A DNA stretch of 64,000 nt, taken from positions 12,679,001-12,743,000 of the forward strand of contig NC_083390.1 in NCBI RefSeq assembly GCF_031755915.1, given 5' to 3'. The notes under the pieces were generated by a model, which worked only from the letters and a program-made list of their open reading frames with translations, searched no databases and was not told the origin of the DNA. Positions 11,665 to 22,341 of the stretch are shown here, piece by piece; the first letter of the stretch is position 1; each line of letters begins with the position of its first letter. The DNA is from Ziziphus jujuba (taxonomy: Eukaryota; Streptophyta; Magnoliopsida; Rosales; Rhamnaceae). A program made the translations under genes and the position numbers.

Positions 11665-12305
11665 TGTGATGACTGGTGTGGGCAAGTTCAAGAGACACTA
11701 CCAGGCCACCTAATGTCTAATCTCACATCGTTTGAGTGTGGAACAAGAGATGGTTCAAATGTACTAATATTGACTTTCATAAAGCAAATATATTTTTAGA
11801 GTATTTGACTTCAAGGTTCAAAAGAACTCCAAAGTTAAACATGCTCAGGCGATAGCAGTCCAAGGTTAGATGACCTCTTAAAAACTCTGAACAAAGATCC
11901 CATAATGAGTACAGTGGCTAATTCGGAACAATATGGGCAGAAAGTGACAGGTCCATCAATGAAGGTGGGATGTTACAAATGGTATCAAAGTTTGTACCAG
12001 GTTAGGAGTGTGCCAACGAGGACAGTGGAACCCAAGAGGGGTGGAATATGATGACTAATGTAGCGGGGATGCAATAGACACTACTAGGCTATATAGTGTC
12101 CAGTTCCACATCATCCAAGTATGGATCAAGGGACAATTCAAATGTAATAATAGTCATTCTCATAAAATCGACGCCTTTTTAGAGTGGTTGATTTCAGAGT
12201 TTGAAAGAACTCTCAGGTTCATTGCTCCCAAGTGAGAGTAAGGTGACTAATTGGGGAGAATATCGTTGGAAAACGATAGGTTTGCCAGTGAAGGTGAAGT
12301 TTACA
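11665..12305 (+). mobile_element. Cassandra-type TRIM element 1 (5S rRNA in the LTR)
   Basis: Two LTRs, 11665-11977 (313 bp) and 12047-12305 (259 bp), flank about 69 bp holding a primer-binding site TGGTATCAAAG (11980-11990) and a purine tract CCCAAGAGGGGTGGAA (12031-12046). The left LTR carries a 5S-rRNA-like segment at about 11824-11887. This is the defining layout of Cassandra, a non-coding miniature LTR element whose LTR contains a 5S-derived RNA polymerase III promoter. The right LTR has lost about 54 bp of the 5S part. Flanks ATATA and ATTTA may be a decayed 5 bp target duplication. Confidence 0.85.
11824..11887 (+). pseudogene. 5S rRNA-like segment inside Cassandra 1 LTR
   Basis: GAACTCCAAAGTTAAACATG, then CTCAGGCGATAGCAGTCC and TTAGATGACCTCTTAAAAAC, track the middle and 3' half of plant 5S rRNA (box A, intermediate element and box C of the internal promoter) with many substitutions. 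It is part of an LTR, not a 5S gene. Confidence 0.75.
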
Positions 12306-13087
12306 ATTTAAGCATAACTCTTAGCAAAAACTAAAGTAAAAGTATTGTAACATGCCCTTTAAGTTAACCATAATTGAACTGGTTACCATTTACTCACAAA
12401 AAATATAGAATTTTAAAACTTTTCATAAATAAATTAAAATTACTATTCAAGTTCCATACCTTCAAAACAAAACAATATTTTCAAAATCAAACTTAAATTA
12501 AACTACCACATAACTTAAAGATTTTAAAACATAAATAATCAAACATTTAACCTAACTAAACATTTTGGACAATTAAATAGGAATTTAACTTAAAGAAACT
12601 TTATTTCTTAATAAAAGTTATTAAGTGGTTCTCAAAGTATTGCTAAGATGCTTCCTACAATCCACCAAAATGAACAAATAAGGATTATCATTGTCATTAC
12701 CTAAAAAAAGAATGCAACAATTGAAATGATTTTACAAATAAACTTGGTAATTTTTCAAGTTAGAAAGAATAGATATGCGTCCTTACCATGCAAATATAAA
12801 CATAACAATGTAGTTTTTATCATATAATGCATACTTCAATAAATAGACAGGCTAGATTCATAACATGAATACAATACAATATGCACAAGACATAATCAAA
12901 CACATAATCTCCATATTGCTTATAACATATATCTTGTCCAATAGATCATGATATAATTATTCATTAGGCCATTAAGTGTAAAACTTTTTCCATGTCATAT
13001 ATAAAAAAACATATGGATGATTCATATTAAAACATGCAAATTTCATAATGCACATAATACATATTCCATAACACGTATATCAATACT
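12306..13087. repeat. AT-rich repeat DNA left of gypsy element A
   Basis: No coding potential. Wording such as TTTCATAATGCACATAATAC resembles 57.2 kb of this window, inside a long LTR. This stretch is probably the left continuation of the LTR resumed at 23086, split by element A. The match is loose and the left edge is not defined. Confidence 0.35.
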
Positions 13088-14054
13088 TGATACGAACCTA
13101 GGATGACCTGTGCCTAACCAGTATTATATTAGCGCGGATATAATTATGTTCAAGTTCTAATGGTCACCTCAACCCCTAATCAACCTGTGATTAGAAACCT
13201 TGGTATAATGAAGATGCCACAATAGGTGATGGATATCCTATTGATAAGTCAAACTAAAACACTCATTCATTAATGGTGTTTTAGGTGTTCAAAGAGAACA
13301 AAAAGAATTCAATCTCATAATTAATTTTCTGTCTGAATAATGTACTGAATATTATTGATAAAACAAGCTCTTTAATAGGCTAAAAATTACAAAATAAAAC
13401 CCTAATTATCTAGGTAAAACCGGCCACCAAAGAATAGGAAACCTAGCTTGGCCAAAATTTCTCTCATTTCCTAATCTAATTTGGATTAATTAATTCCTTT
13501 ATTTTGAATTAGGAAACTAGTTGACTAGTTTGACTACTTGTTTGGGGTCCAAATTAGCTTTCATATGCCATGTAGGATGCCAAATATGATTAATAATGAT
13601 TCCCACACATTGCCTCTTGATTGGAATAAGTCAAACAAGAAGAAAAGTCAAAGCTAGAGGCTAAACAACATATTTTCTGCCAAATTGAGATGCTGTCTGT
13701 ACAAGTCATTTTTAGATGCTTTTGATTCTGCCTTAGCTGGATTCCATGTCCTTTTAATGATATTAATTGAGCTCATGAAGTGTTGGAAGCATTCCTTGCT
13801 GCTCGGAGTCCAAATTTGCATGAAAACAGCTACCTGGGTTCATATCGGCTTCCACCACTCGGATGCTTAGAATAGGCTTTGTATCTTTGAGTATGGACAA
13901 GCTCTTTTGAGAATTAACTACTTCATATAGAAATACTCCCAGGTTGTCCTTAAACCTCTTGGCTTGAGCTCTAGTAATCGGCCTAGTCTTCATCTATATT
14001 TGGTCGGCACCTTAGTAAGTTGTCGATTGTACGGCCTCGAGCGGATTCTCATCA
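13088..14054 (-). repeat. 3' LTR of element A
   Basis: 967 bp. Homologous to element C's LTRs and to the two solo LTRs at 50.2 and 53.5 kb. Its first ~300 bases on the minus strand also encode the C-terminal tail of pol (…ITRAQAKRFKDNLGVF…), as in element C. The flanking five bases (ATACT) do not match those at the other end. Confidence 0.85.
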
Positions 14055-14480
14055 TTCACTTCCCCTTGAAAAAGAATTTGTCCTCAAATCAAGATCACCA
14101 CCTACAGCAATATTAAATGTAGCACCAACATTATACTCACCCGGCAAATCAAGTTTGCAAGCATTGTCATTAATCTGCTCCAAAACTTGAAAAGATCCAT
14201 CTCCTCGGGCATAAGCTTTGACTTTCTTTGTTCAGAAAACCTCTCCTTCCTTAAGTACAACCAAATCAAATCTCCTGGGTCAAACACTATCACAAAAAAT
14301 ACTATAAATACCAATTCATCTTTACAGAAATCACATTTTTTAAAGTTAGCAAATAATCTCTCCCATATTTTCAAATTTCCACTAAGTAAAGCTCTCAAAA
14401 ATGCAGATAAAGTTCTATACCAAAAAAAAAAACATCTTTAAATAAGCATCTTTATAAATCATAACCAGCAAAGGTTTATC
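14055..14480 (-). pseudogene. Element A pol stub: RT fragment joined to integrase tail
   Basis: The minus strand reads a reverse-transcriptase piece (GNLKIWERLFANFKKCDFC) that runs directly into an integrase C-terminal piece (VFDPGDLIWLYLRKERF). The RT catalytic core, RNase H and integrase core are all absent. The same two joins occur in element C (29041-29469), so the deletion is ancestral to both. A frameshift lies near 14200. Confidence 0.8.
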
Positions 14481-14989
14481 ATTCAAAAATTTCTTTTTAA
14501 CCTCACCCAAGCATAGATAAAAAAATCTTTTTCTTCTTTTCTTTTTTCTCTCTTTCCTTCCCACGCATGAATTCAATGGGTTTTACATCACTCTCGGCTT
14601 TTGCACCAAATTTCTCACTCTCGGGTTTATTATAATTTTTTCACTCAACCTGGGTTTTAGAGGACTTACCTTGGAAAACAAACTTAAATTTTCCCTCTTG
14701 AATGGATGGTGAAACCATTGGTGCCATACTAGTCTTCGCTTTGAGCCTCTCGGCTTCCCTCCTTTGTTGCATTTGTAATTGGTCTCTAAAAACCTCCTTC
14801 GGGGTCAATGGCTCCAGCTTAACCTTCTTACCTTTAAACTTAAAAACAATGGAGTTCTATCTCCCATAATATATGGCATCTCTATCAAATTGCCATGGCC
14901 TTCCCAACAATATGTGACCTGCATGCATAGGAACAACATCACACAATACAACAACCACATATTTATCTATGCTGTTTATTTACTTTCAT

Positions 14990-15428
14990 TTCTCCACTAT
15001 CATTAAGCTATTGTAATCTATATGGTTCTGGATGTTTAATAGTTGTTAAGCCTAATTTATCAATCATAATGTTACTAATTACATTTGTACAACTTCCAGT
15101 ATCAATTATCATACTATAAATCTTACCTTGAATTTCACATTGGGTGTGGAAGATATTTTCTCTTTGAACTTGATCCTCATCCTTGTATATAGCCAGCACT
15201 CTCCTAGAAACCAAGTTTAATTTGGCATTGAATGCATGCAAGGTTTCAACTTCATCCTCAAAGTCTTCCTCACCTTGCTCGGTTTCATCTCCACTTTCTC
15301 GACTTCCCAATTCTAGCTCACAATCACCCTTTAACACCATGATTCTTCTATTTGGGTATTAGCTGGCGATGTGTCCTCGTCGCTGGCACCTAAAACAAAC
15401 AATTTCTCTAAACCTTGAAGGTTTAGGA
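14990..15428 (-). pseudogene. Element A gag zinc knuckle end and aspartic protease
   Basis: At 15428-15341 the minus strand shows a zinc knuckle CFRCQRRGHIAS whose next residues are a stop and Tyr instead of Gln-Cys. The open frame 15340-15008 then gives an acidic linker and a retroviral-type protease with MIIDTGSCTN as the active-site motif and DKLGLTTIKHPEPYRLQ. A TAG stop at the conserved LQW position (15008-15010) ends it. Non-functional. Confidence 0.75.
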
Positions 15429-16215
15429 GTCTAGAGCCACTTCAAATCTCTACGGGACCAATAACCAGGGCAAGAGCACAGAGGTCTAAAGAAGCACTAA
15501 ATGGTTTAATCCAAGAGGTGTTCACGTCCCAAGGAAGCAAGTTCATTACTAAAGATGAACCAAAATTGGTCCATATGATTGGAACGGAGGATGCCAACAT
15601 GAAAGAAAGCCTAACGCATGGAATCCAACTTTTGCCACGTGGAGGGTGATTTGCGCTTACATGGCATCCAACTACGCTTTGCCGAATTTTATAATTGGGA
15701 AACATCAGTTTTTATTTTATGTTTTGATTAGATTTTGGCATGTTGTCTATTTTATTTTTCCAATTTAGTTTTATTAGGTTTTTAAATTACTTTCCTATTT
15801 TTATTAGGAAACTAGGAAGTAAATTAGGTTTTCTAAACCTAACCAAATTAGGTTTCCTAAACCTAATGTTTGGCCACATTTATTTTAGGAAAATTTAGGA
15901 GTGCTTTGTAATTTATTTTGCCTATTTAAAGGCACATAAGTCATGAATAAATTTCAGAATAAAATTTTGATTCAAAGTGAGCGTGATTCTTTTGGTTCTC
16001 TAAGAACTATATCGACTTTTCAAGCTTTACTTGTAGAGTTCAAATTTGACTTATCAATAGGTTATTCCGCACCCTATTGTGGCATCTTCACCATACCAAG
16101 GTTCTTACCTCAAATATAGGTAACGGGTCGAGGTCTTCCATTGATAACTTGTAATTAGATGGTCTAAATCAATCTTTGTTATAAGTTTAGGAGCAGGTCG
16201 TCCTAGGTTCGTATC
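15429..16215 (+). repeat. 5' LTR of element B (truncated)
   Basis: Lacks the first ~33 bases present in the 3' LTR and has a further ~85 bp and ~50 bp missing inside. It ends GTTCGTATC and runs straight into TTGGTTTTTT, so the primer-binding site has been lost or badly mutated. Confidence 0.75.
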
Positions 16216-16718
16216 TTGGTTTTTTTTGCGATTTTTAGCATTAGGTTAGAAATTGCATCTTTGATTTCTTTGGTTGTTCTTTGCATTTGGGTTGCTGCAT
16301 TTTCCTTTGCATTTTGTTTTTCACATTCTAGTTTCTAATTCCACTTTGTAAATCTCATTCCAATTTGTTCTTCACATTCTAGTTTCTTTTGTTTGTGCCA
16401 AATTTCTTGTTAAGCTTTCATCATTGCCTTTTTCTTGTTACTTTTCATTCTATTTGTCTTTTTAGTCTTATTTTCATAACTGTTTGATAGGTCTATTTGG
16501 ATTGTTACTTGCTAGTTTGTTTTAGTTTGAAATTAGTTTGCAACGAACCAAATAGAATTACTAAAGTGGTAAAAGGCAAGAGAGGTGAGAATTATAGAGG
16601 GTAAAAGCCGAACTATAATTAGAGTGCAAACACGAGTGAATTGAGACCCTGAATTTAAGCGAGACACGTAAGGGAGTTTTGTTAGGTCCTTTTTACTAAC
16701 AAGTTCTACAAGAAAATC

Positions 16719-17818
16719 ATGTTACAAGACAAAAGCAAAGACAGCATGGATGAAACTCCAGGTGTGGCTGATCCGAAGTTATACATTCAAGCCATGGTGG
16801 GAGAACTTCAAAGAGCACTACAGTTGGAGAGGGGGCAGATCCATGATAGGTTAGATAGGATGGAATAATCAATCCAAACGCCGTAACAACAACCTCCACA
16901 AAGGTTTGCTCATGGACGTGGTAGAGGAAGGAATACTCCAAGAAGGGAAGATTGGGAATGAGTGGGATATGACTATGAGGAAGAAGAGGAAGACATTGGT
17001 TCGGGAACCAATCAGTTCTGTGGGAGAGAGAGGTTAGACCGAGGCAATGACTATGGAGGAATTAAGATGAAAATACCATCATTCCAAGGTAAAAGTGATC
17101 TAGAAGCATATCTCGAGTGGGAGAAAAGGATTGAGATGGTATTTGATTGGCAAAACTACTCCGAGGCTAAGAAGGTTAAATTAGCCATTGTTGAATTCAC
17201 GGACTATGCTATTGGATGGTGGAATAAAGAGACACTCTCTAGGAGGTGAGTAGGACAAAGACCTATAGATACATGGAAGGAGATGAAGGCTTTGATGAGG
17301 AAGCGTTTCGTACCAAGCCATTACTATAGAAGCATTTTTCAGAAACTACAAAGCTTGTCTCAAGGAAATAAGAGTGTGGAGGACTATTATAAGGAGATGG
17401 AAATCCTTATGATGAGGACTAATGTTGAGGAGGATAGGGAGGCTACAATGGCACGTTTCTTGGCTGGTTTGAATAAGGAAATAGCAAATCAAGTGGACTT
17501 GCATCATTATGTGGAGATTGAGGAGATGTTGCACATGGCCATCAAAGTAGAGTAATAACTCAAGAGGAGGGATACCACAAGACCTAGTATAGCTCAAAAC
17601 ACTTGGAAAGAAAGCCTAACCACATGGAAACCCAATCGGTCCAAGTTTGAAGATAAAGCCACCATACGGCCTAAATCCCAAGTTAAGGCCGAATCATCCT
17701 CATCCAAGCAAGTAAGTAAATCCGATTCATCTTCAACTAGAAATCAAGATATCATGTGCTTTACATGTCAAGGCAGGGGTCATATTGTAAGTCAATGTCC
17801 AAATAGGAGGTCATGGTG
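16719..17818 (+). pseudogene. Element B gag (capsid and zinc knuckle), broken
   Basis: Possible start MLQDKSKDSM at 16719. The conserved capsid block IPSFQGKSDLEAYLEWE, then YAIGWW, MRKRFVPSHYYR and DREATMARFLAGLN lies in 17060-17500. The zinc knuckle CFTCQGRGHIVSQC (CX2CX4HX4C) is intact at 17757-17798. In-frame stops occur near 16868, 17250 and 17556, so no full Gag can be made. Gag would package the element RNA. Confidence 0.82.
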
Positions 17819-17891
17819 ATCTAGAAAAATGGAGACATTGAAACTGAAAAGGAAGAGTCGGACAATGAATCCATGCCACCATTAGAGGACA

Positions 17892-18380
17892 TTGGTATTG
17901 AAGATGAAGAAGATTACATGTATCCTTGGTGGGGATTTGTCATTGGTTACTAGAAGAGCTCTAACTATATACAAAGATGAGAAGGAAGTGCAACGGGAGA
18001 ACATCTTTCATACTCAGTGCAAAGTCAAGGATAAGGTATGTAGCATGATTATTGATGGTGGGAGTTGTACTAATGTTGCTAGTGTTACTATGGTTGAAAA
18101 ACTAGGTTTACCCACTATGAAGCATCCAGAACCATATAAGCTACAATAGCTTAATGATTGTGGAAAGTTGAAGGTGAATAGGCAAGTGAAGATTGCATTC
18201 TCTATTGGTGATTATGAAGATGAGGTTATTTGTGATGTGGTACCAATGCAAGCTGGTCATTTGCTTTTGGGACGTCCGTGGCAATTTGATAGAGATACTA
18301 ATCATTATAGTCATACTAACAAGATTGTCTTCAATTTCAAGGGTAAACGAGTGGTGCTTATGCCAATGACTCCTAAATAG
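17892..18380 (+). pseudogene. Element B aspartic protease, broken
   Basis: REENIFHTQC-type lead (QRENIFHTQC), active-site motif MIIDGGSCTNVAS, then KLGLPTMKHPEPYKLQ, VVPMQAGHLLLGRPWQFDRD and a FNFKGKRVVLMP end. Two TAG stops, at 18147-18149 (replacing the conserved Trp of LQWLND) and 18378-18380, interrupt it. The domain otherwise has its usual length. Confidence 0.8.
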
Positions 18381-18395
18381 GTTTTTGATGATCAA

Positions 18396-18800
18396 TTGGC
18401 ATTAAAAAGGAGGAAAGAAGCTAAACAACAACAAAATCAAGTTGTGTCCAACAACCAAATGAAGAAAAAGAGTGGTGAGGCTGAAAGTGTGAGACAAAAA
18501 GAAAAGAAAAAGAGTGGAAAGAAAAAAGAGAGTTTTTATGCAAAACAGAGTGAAATGAAAAAGCTTTTTTGTTGTAGAAAGCCTATGATTGTAATGATAC
18601 AAAAAGGCATATATGAATCATTTAACTAACCTAATGAATCTGTTTAGCCTAGTTCAATTGTTTCTCTTTTGCAGGAGTTCGATGATGTCTTTCCTGAGGA
18701 GATTCCAAGTGGGTTACCACCGATTAGAGGGATCGAACATCAAATTGATTTTGTTCCAGGATCAACAATTCCAAACAAATTTGGAGTACTATTGCTGCAC
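18396..18800 (+). pseudogene. Element B protease-RT linker with RT deletion
   Basis: A Lys-rich linker is followed, in another frame, by [19 protein letters not shown], the entry to reverse transcriptase, ending near PGSTIPNK. The sequence then jumps to the end of RNase H at about 18802. The whole catalytic RT and most of RNase H, roughly 1.3-1.5 kb by family standard, are gone. Confidence 0.72.
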
Positions 18801-18801
18801 C

Positions 18802-20153
18802 TTTGAGATGTTTCCCTATGTCATTCGCTATAAGCAAGGTAAGGAAAATATTGTAGCTGATGCATTATCCCGCAGGTATGTATTACTTTCTACTTTAGAT
18901 GCTAAATTACTTGGTTTTGAACAAATTAAAGAATATCATGCTTTAGATCATGGCTTTGGTGAAATCTACAAACTTTGTGAAAAGCATGCTGAGGAAAAGT
19001 TTTATAGATTTGAAGGATTCTTGTTTAGGGAAAATAAACTTTGTGTGCCAAGTTGTTCTTTTCGTGATTTACTTGTTAGAGAATCTCATTGTGGGGGATT
19101 AATGGGACATTTTGAAATAGCTAAAACCTTAGCTGTTCTACAAGAGCATTTTTATTGGCCACATATGAAAAGAGATGTAGAAAGAATTTGTGATAGATGC
19201 ATTAAATGTAAGCAATCTAAATCACGGCTGCAGCCACATGGGTTGTACATGCCACTTCCTATACTTAACCATCCTTGGGTAGACATTTTTGTGAACTTTG
19301 TTCTAGGGTTACCTAGAACATGGAAGGTTGGGATTCAATTTTTATGGTTGTGGATAGGTTTTCTAAAATGGCACATTTCATTGCATGTCATAAAATCAAT
19401 GATGCATCTCATATTGCTGATTTGTTCTTTAAAGAAATTGTTAGGTTGCATGGAATGCCTAGAACAATTGTATCTGATAGAGATGCAAAATTCTTAAGTT
19501 ACTTTTGGAAAACATTGTGGGCTAAGTTGGGTACTAAATTGTTGTTTTTTACTACTTATCATCCACAAACTGATGGACAAACAGAGGTATTAAATAGAAC
19601 TTTGCCTAGTTTGTTGCTTGTTTTGATAAGTAAGAATATCAAAATGTAGGAAAAATGTTTACCTCATGTTGAATTTGCTTACAATAGATCTGTACATTCA
19701 GCCACTAAATTTTCACCCTTTGAAATCGTATATGGTTTTAATCCTTTAACTCCATTGGATTTAACACCTTTACCTTTGAGTGAGACGACTAAAGCTAATA
19801 TTGAGAGGAGAACCGAACAATACATGAACCAAGCAAACAAAGGGCGCCAACAAGTTGTTTTTGAGCTTGGAGATTGGGTTAGGTTGCATTTGAGGAAGGA
19901 AAGATTTCCCGCCCAAAGAAAGTCTAAACTCATGCCACGTGGAGATGGTCCATTCCAAGTATTGGAGAGAGTTAATGACAATGCATACAAGTTGGATCTT
20001 CTAGGTGAGTATAATGTAAGTGCTACTTTTAATGTCACTGATTTATCTCCTTTTTGTGCAGGTGATGATTTGCGGACAAATCCTTTTCAAGAGGAGGGGA
20101 ATGATGAGGGCATGATTAGGAGCACCCCAAGATGGAGTCCAAAGCCACTTTAA
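18802..20153 (+). pseudogene. Element B RNase H end, integrase and tail
   Basis: RNase H end [20 protein letters not shown] leads into integrase. The HHCC zinc-binding site has His at 19087 and 19108, Cys at 19198 and 19207. In the catalytic core the first acidic residue is Asn (VNFVLG at 19291-19308, where relatives have MDFVLG), the second is Asp in VSDRDAKF (19476) and the Glu is in TDGQTEV (19584), D(35)E spacing kept. A 1-base deletion near 19330 shifts frame and a TAG replaces Trp at 19647-19649. The tail [20 protein letters not shown] runs into the 3' LTR and ends at 20153. Dead enzyme. Confidence 0.82.
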
Positions 20154-21087
20154 ATCTCTACGGGACCAATAACCTGGGCAAGAGCAAAGTGGTTTAAAGA
20201 AGCACAAAATGGTTTAATCAAAGAGGTGTTCACATCCCAAGAAAGCATGTTCATTACTGAAGATGAACCAAAATTGGCGATATGATTGGAACGGTGGATG
20301 CCAATGTGAAAGAGAGCTTGACGCAAGGAATCCTACAGCATGGTGATATGGCAAGTTTTGATGACATGGATGATGATATGGCATCCTATGGTGACATGGC
20401 ACTTTTGCCATGTGGAAGGTGATATGCACCTACATGGCTTTCAACTAAGCTTGGCTGAATTTTATAATTACGAAAACATTAGTTTTTGTTTGTCTTGATT
20501 GGATTTTGGCATGTTGCCTGTTTACTTTCCTAATTTAGTTTTTATTAGGATTTCAAATTACTTTCCTAATTTTATTAGAATTGAATTGGTCAAAGAATTA
20601 AAGGCCATTCAAATTATGCAACTATGAGTTAAATTAGGTTTTCTAAACCTAACCACATTAGGTTTCCTAAATCTAAGCAAATTAGGTTTCCTAAACCTAT
20701 CAAAATTAGGTTTCCTAAACCTAATTTTCGTCCATTATTATTCTATCATTATTTTTAGCAAATTTAGAAAGGCTTTGTAATTTATTTTGCCTATTTGAAG
20801 GCATAAAAGTCATGAATAAAAATTAGATTACAATTTTGATTCAAAGTGAGAGTGATTATCTTGGTTCTCTAAGAACTATATCGAACTTTTTCAAGCTTTG
20901 CTTGTAGAGTTCAAATTCGACTTATCAATAGGTTATTCCACACCCTATTGTAGCGTGGTCACCATACCAAGGTTCTTACCTCAAATATAGGTAATGGATC
21001 GAGATCTTCCATTGAAAACTTGTAATTAGACAGTCTAAATCAACCTTTGTTATGCGGTTTAGGACAGGTCATCCTAGGTTCGTATCA
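20102..21087 (+). repeat. 3' LTR of element B
   Basis: 986 bp, TGATGAGGG...CGTATCA, preceded by purine tract CAAGAGGAGGGGAA (20088-20101). The pol frame continues 17 codons into it. It holds a GATATGGCA/GACATGG-rich minisatellite at about 20333-20400 and four copies of a palindromic TTAGGTTTCCTAAACCTAA repeat at 20630-20725. Confidence 0.82.
20630..20725 (+). repeat. Tandem palindromic 23-bp repeats in B LTR
   Basis: About four copies of AATTAGGTTTCCTAAACCTA-type units, each a near-perfect inverted repeat. The 5' LTR (15824-15866) has two copies, so copy number changed after insertion. Confidence 0.8.
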
Positions 21088-22341
21088 TCTCCACTCCCTA
21101 TAGCTCGGGAATCACCTTTGAATCCTATGGATTCCTCCTCATTAATTCTCAATGAACCATCTGCTACTCCTCTTCTCATCCTTGCGTCTGCCATGTTAGT
21201 AAATATATTGCAAAAATAAAATAAATCCTCACCAAAATCACTCCTTCATGTGTTTCGCTCAAATAAGGTCTAGATACTCGTGTTTGCACACTAGTTTTGG
21301 CTTTTATCCTCTTTTAAACTGACACACTCTTGCCTTTTTTCCCTCAAAGAATTATCTCAACGTTCTAATTAAAATACCCACAAAACAGCAATTAGATCAC
21401 AAGTATGTTTTAATTAATCTTATCAACAAAAAAGTAGCAAAAAGCAAACAATACCGAGTGAAATAATAAAGCCCAGTTCTCGGCTTTTCTAAGCAAAAAC
21501 AAGGTAAATCAACAAGCCAAATTTTGGAATGAAATAAAAGCTTTCCAAAATATGATTAAACCAATAAATCAAGGATAAAATATAGAGAAAGAAATTCAAA
21601 CAAGAACAAGAATCAAATTGGACAAAAATATAGAATAGTTGTTGGTTGTTGTTCTTTGTAATTCAAGTTTTTATATCAAATCCTTTAACTAAGTTTAATC
21701 CAATAGTTTTAGCACCCAAAATTCAAATATCCAGCAGCAAGATTGAATTTCCAGCAACTTCAAATATTGAATAAATAAGCAACAACTCAGCTCCAACAAA
21801 TTTCTAGTAAACAAATTCAAACTCCAAATTCAACGAAAATTGAACTTCTACAATTTTTTTTTATTCAGCTTTTCTTCTCCTTTGTTTTTTTTCACTCATA
21901 GAATATACACTCAACTGCAGTAGCAAGAATTAATAACAAAATTGCAATCCAACACCGAAATTCCACCAAACCCGTGACCACACAAAAACAAAACAAATTG
22001 CACAATTTTTAAGATTTTATGCAATATGATTTCAAAACTCTTTTTCGTTTTTTTTTTTTTAATATATGAATGCAACCAATTAAGATTAAAACAGCAAAGA
22101 AAAATCAACAATAAACCAAATTAACAAGAACAATGATGAAAAACAACCAATAAACCAGGAAGCAAAAAATACAGTAAAACAAGGAAACCTAATTTGATTA
22201 GGAATATATTTTTTTTTTAATGCATAATGTGTATGAAATGGATGCAACCTTAAACTAATGCTAAAATTGAAAAATAACACAAAAATAAAGAAAATAAACA
22301 AGATAGATCAAACCTGAATGAAATTTGCCTCTGATACTAAA
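21088..22341 (-). pseudogene. Element A gag N-terminus and leader
   Basis: The minus-strand ATG at 21194 begins MADARMRRG, close to the MADSRLRRG start of element C gag at 26964. The frame runs into the element B boundary at 21088. From 21195 to 22341 is non-coding leader, aligning with the leader of C (25608-26963) and ending at the primer-binding site. Confidence 0.7.

Larger units (their letters stand above)
15429..21087 (+). mobile_element. Ty3/gypsy element B (plus), nested in A
   Basis: LTRs 15429-16215 and 20102-21087 share long blocks (GGGACCAATAACC near the start, the AATTAGGTTTCCTAAACC repeats, and GTCCTAGGTTCGTATC / ATCCTAGGTTCGTATCA ends). Between them lie gag with zinc knuckle, protease, the end of RNase H, integrase and the integrase tail, in gypsy order. 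The reverse transcriptase is deleted. To the right of 21087 element A gag resumes, so B is an insertion. On the left a later deletion removed B's first ~33 bases and ~1 kb of A. Related to but clearly diverged from the A/C family. Confidence 0.82.

Noticed and set aside
11824..11887. A functional 5S rRNA gene
   Set aside because: The 5S-like text lies inside paired LTRs with primer-binding site and purine tract, is diverged, lacks the first third of 5S, and has no T-run terminator directly after it. It is the Cassandra hallmark.
18396..18629. Lys-rich open frame as an independent gene
   Set aside because: It is the usual basic linker between protease and reverse transcriptase in this gypsy family.
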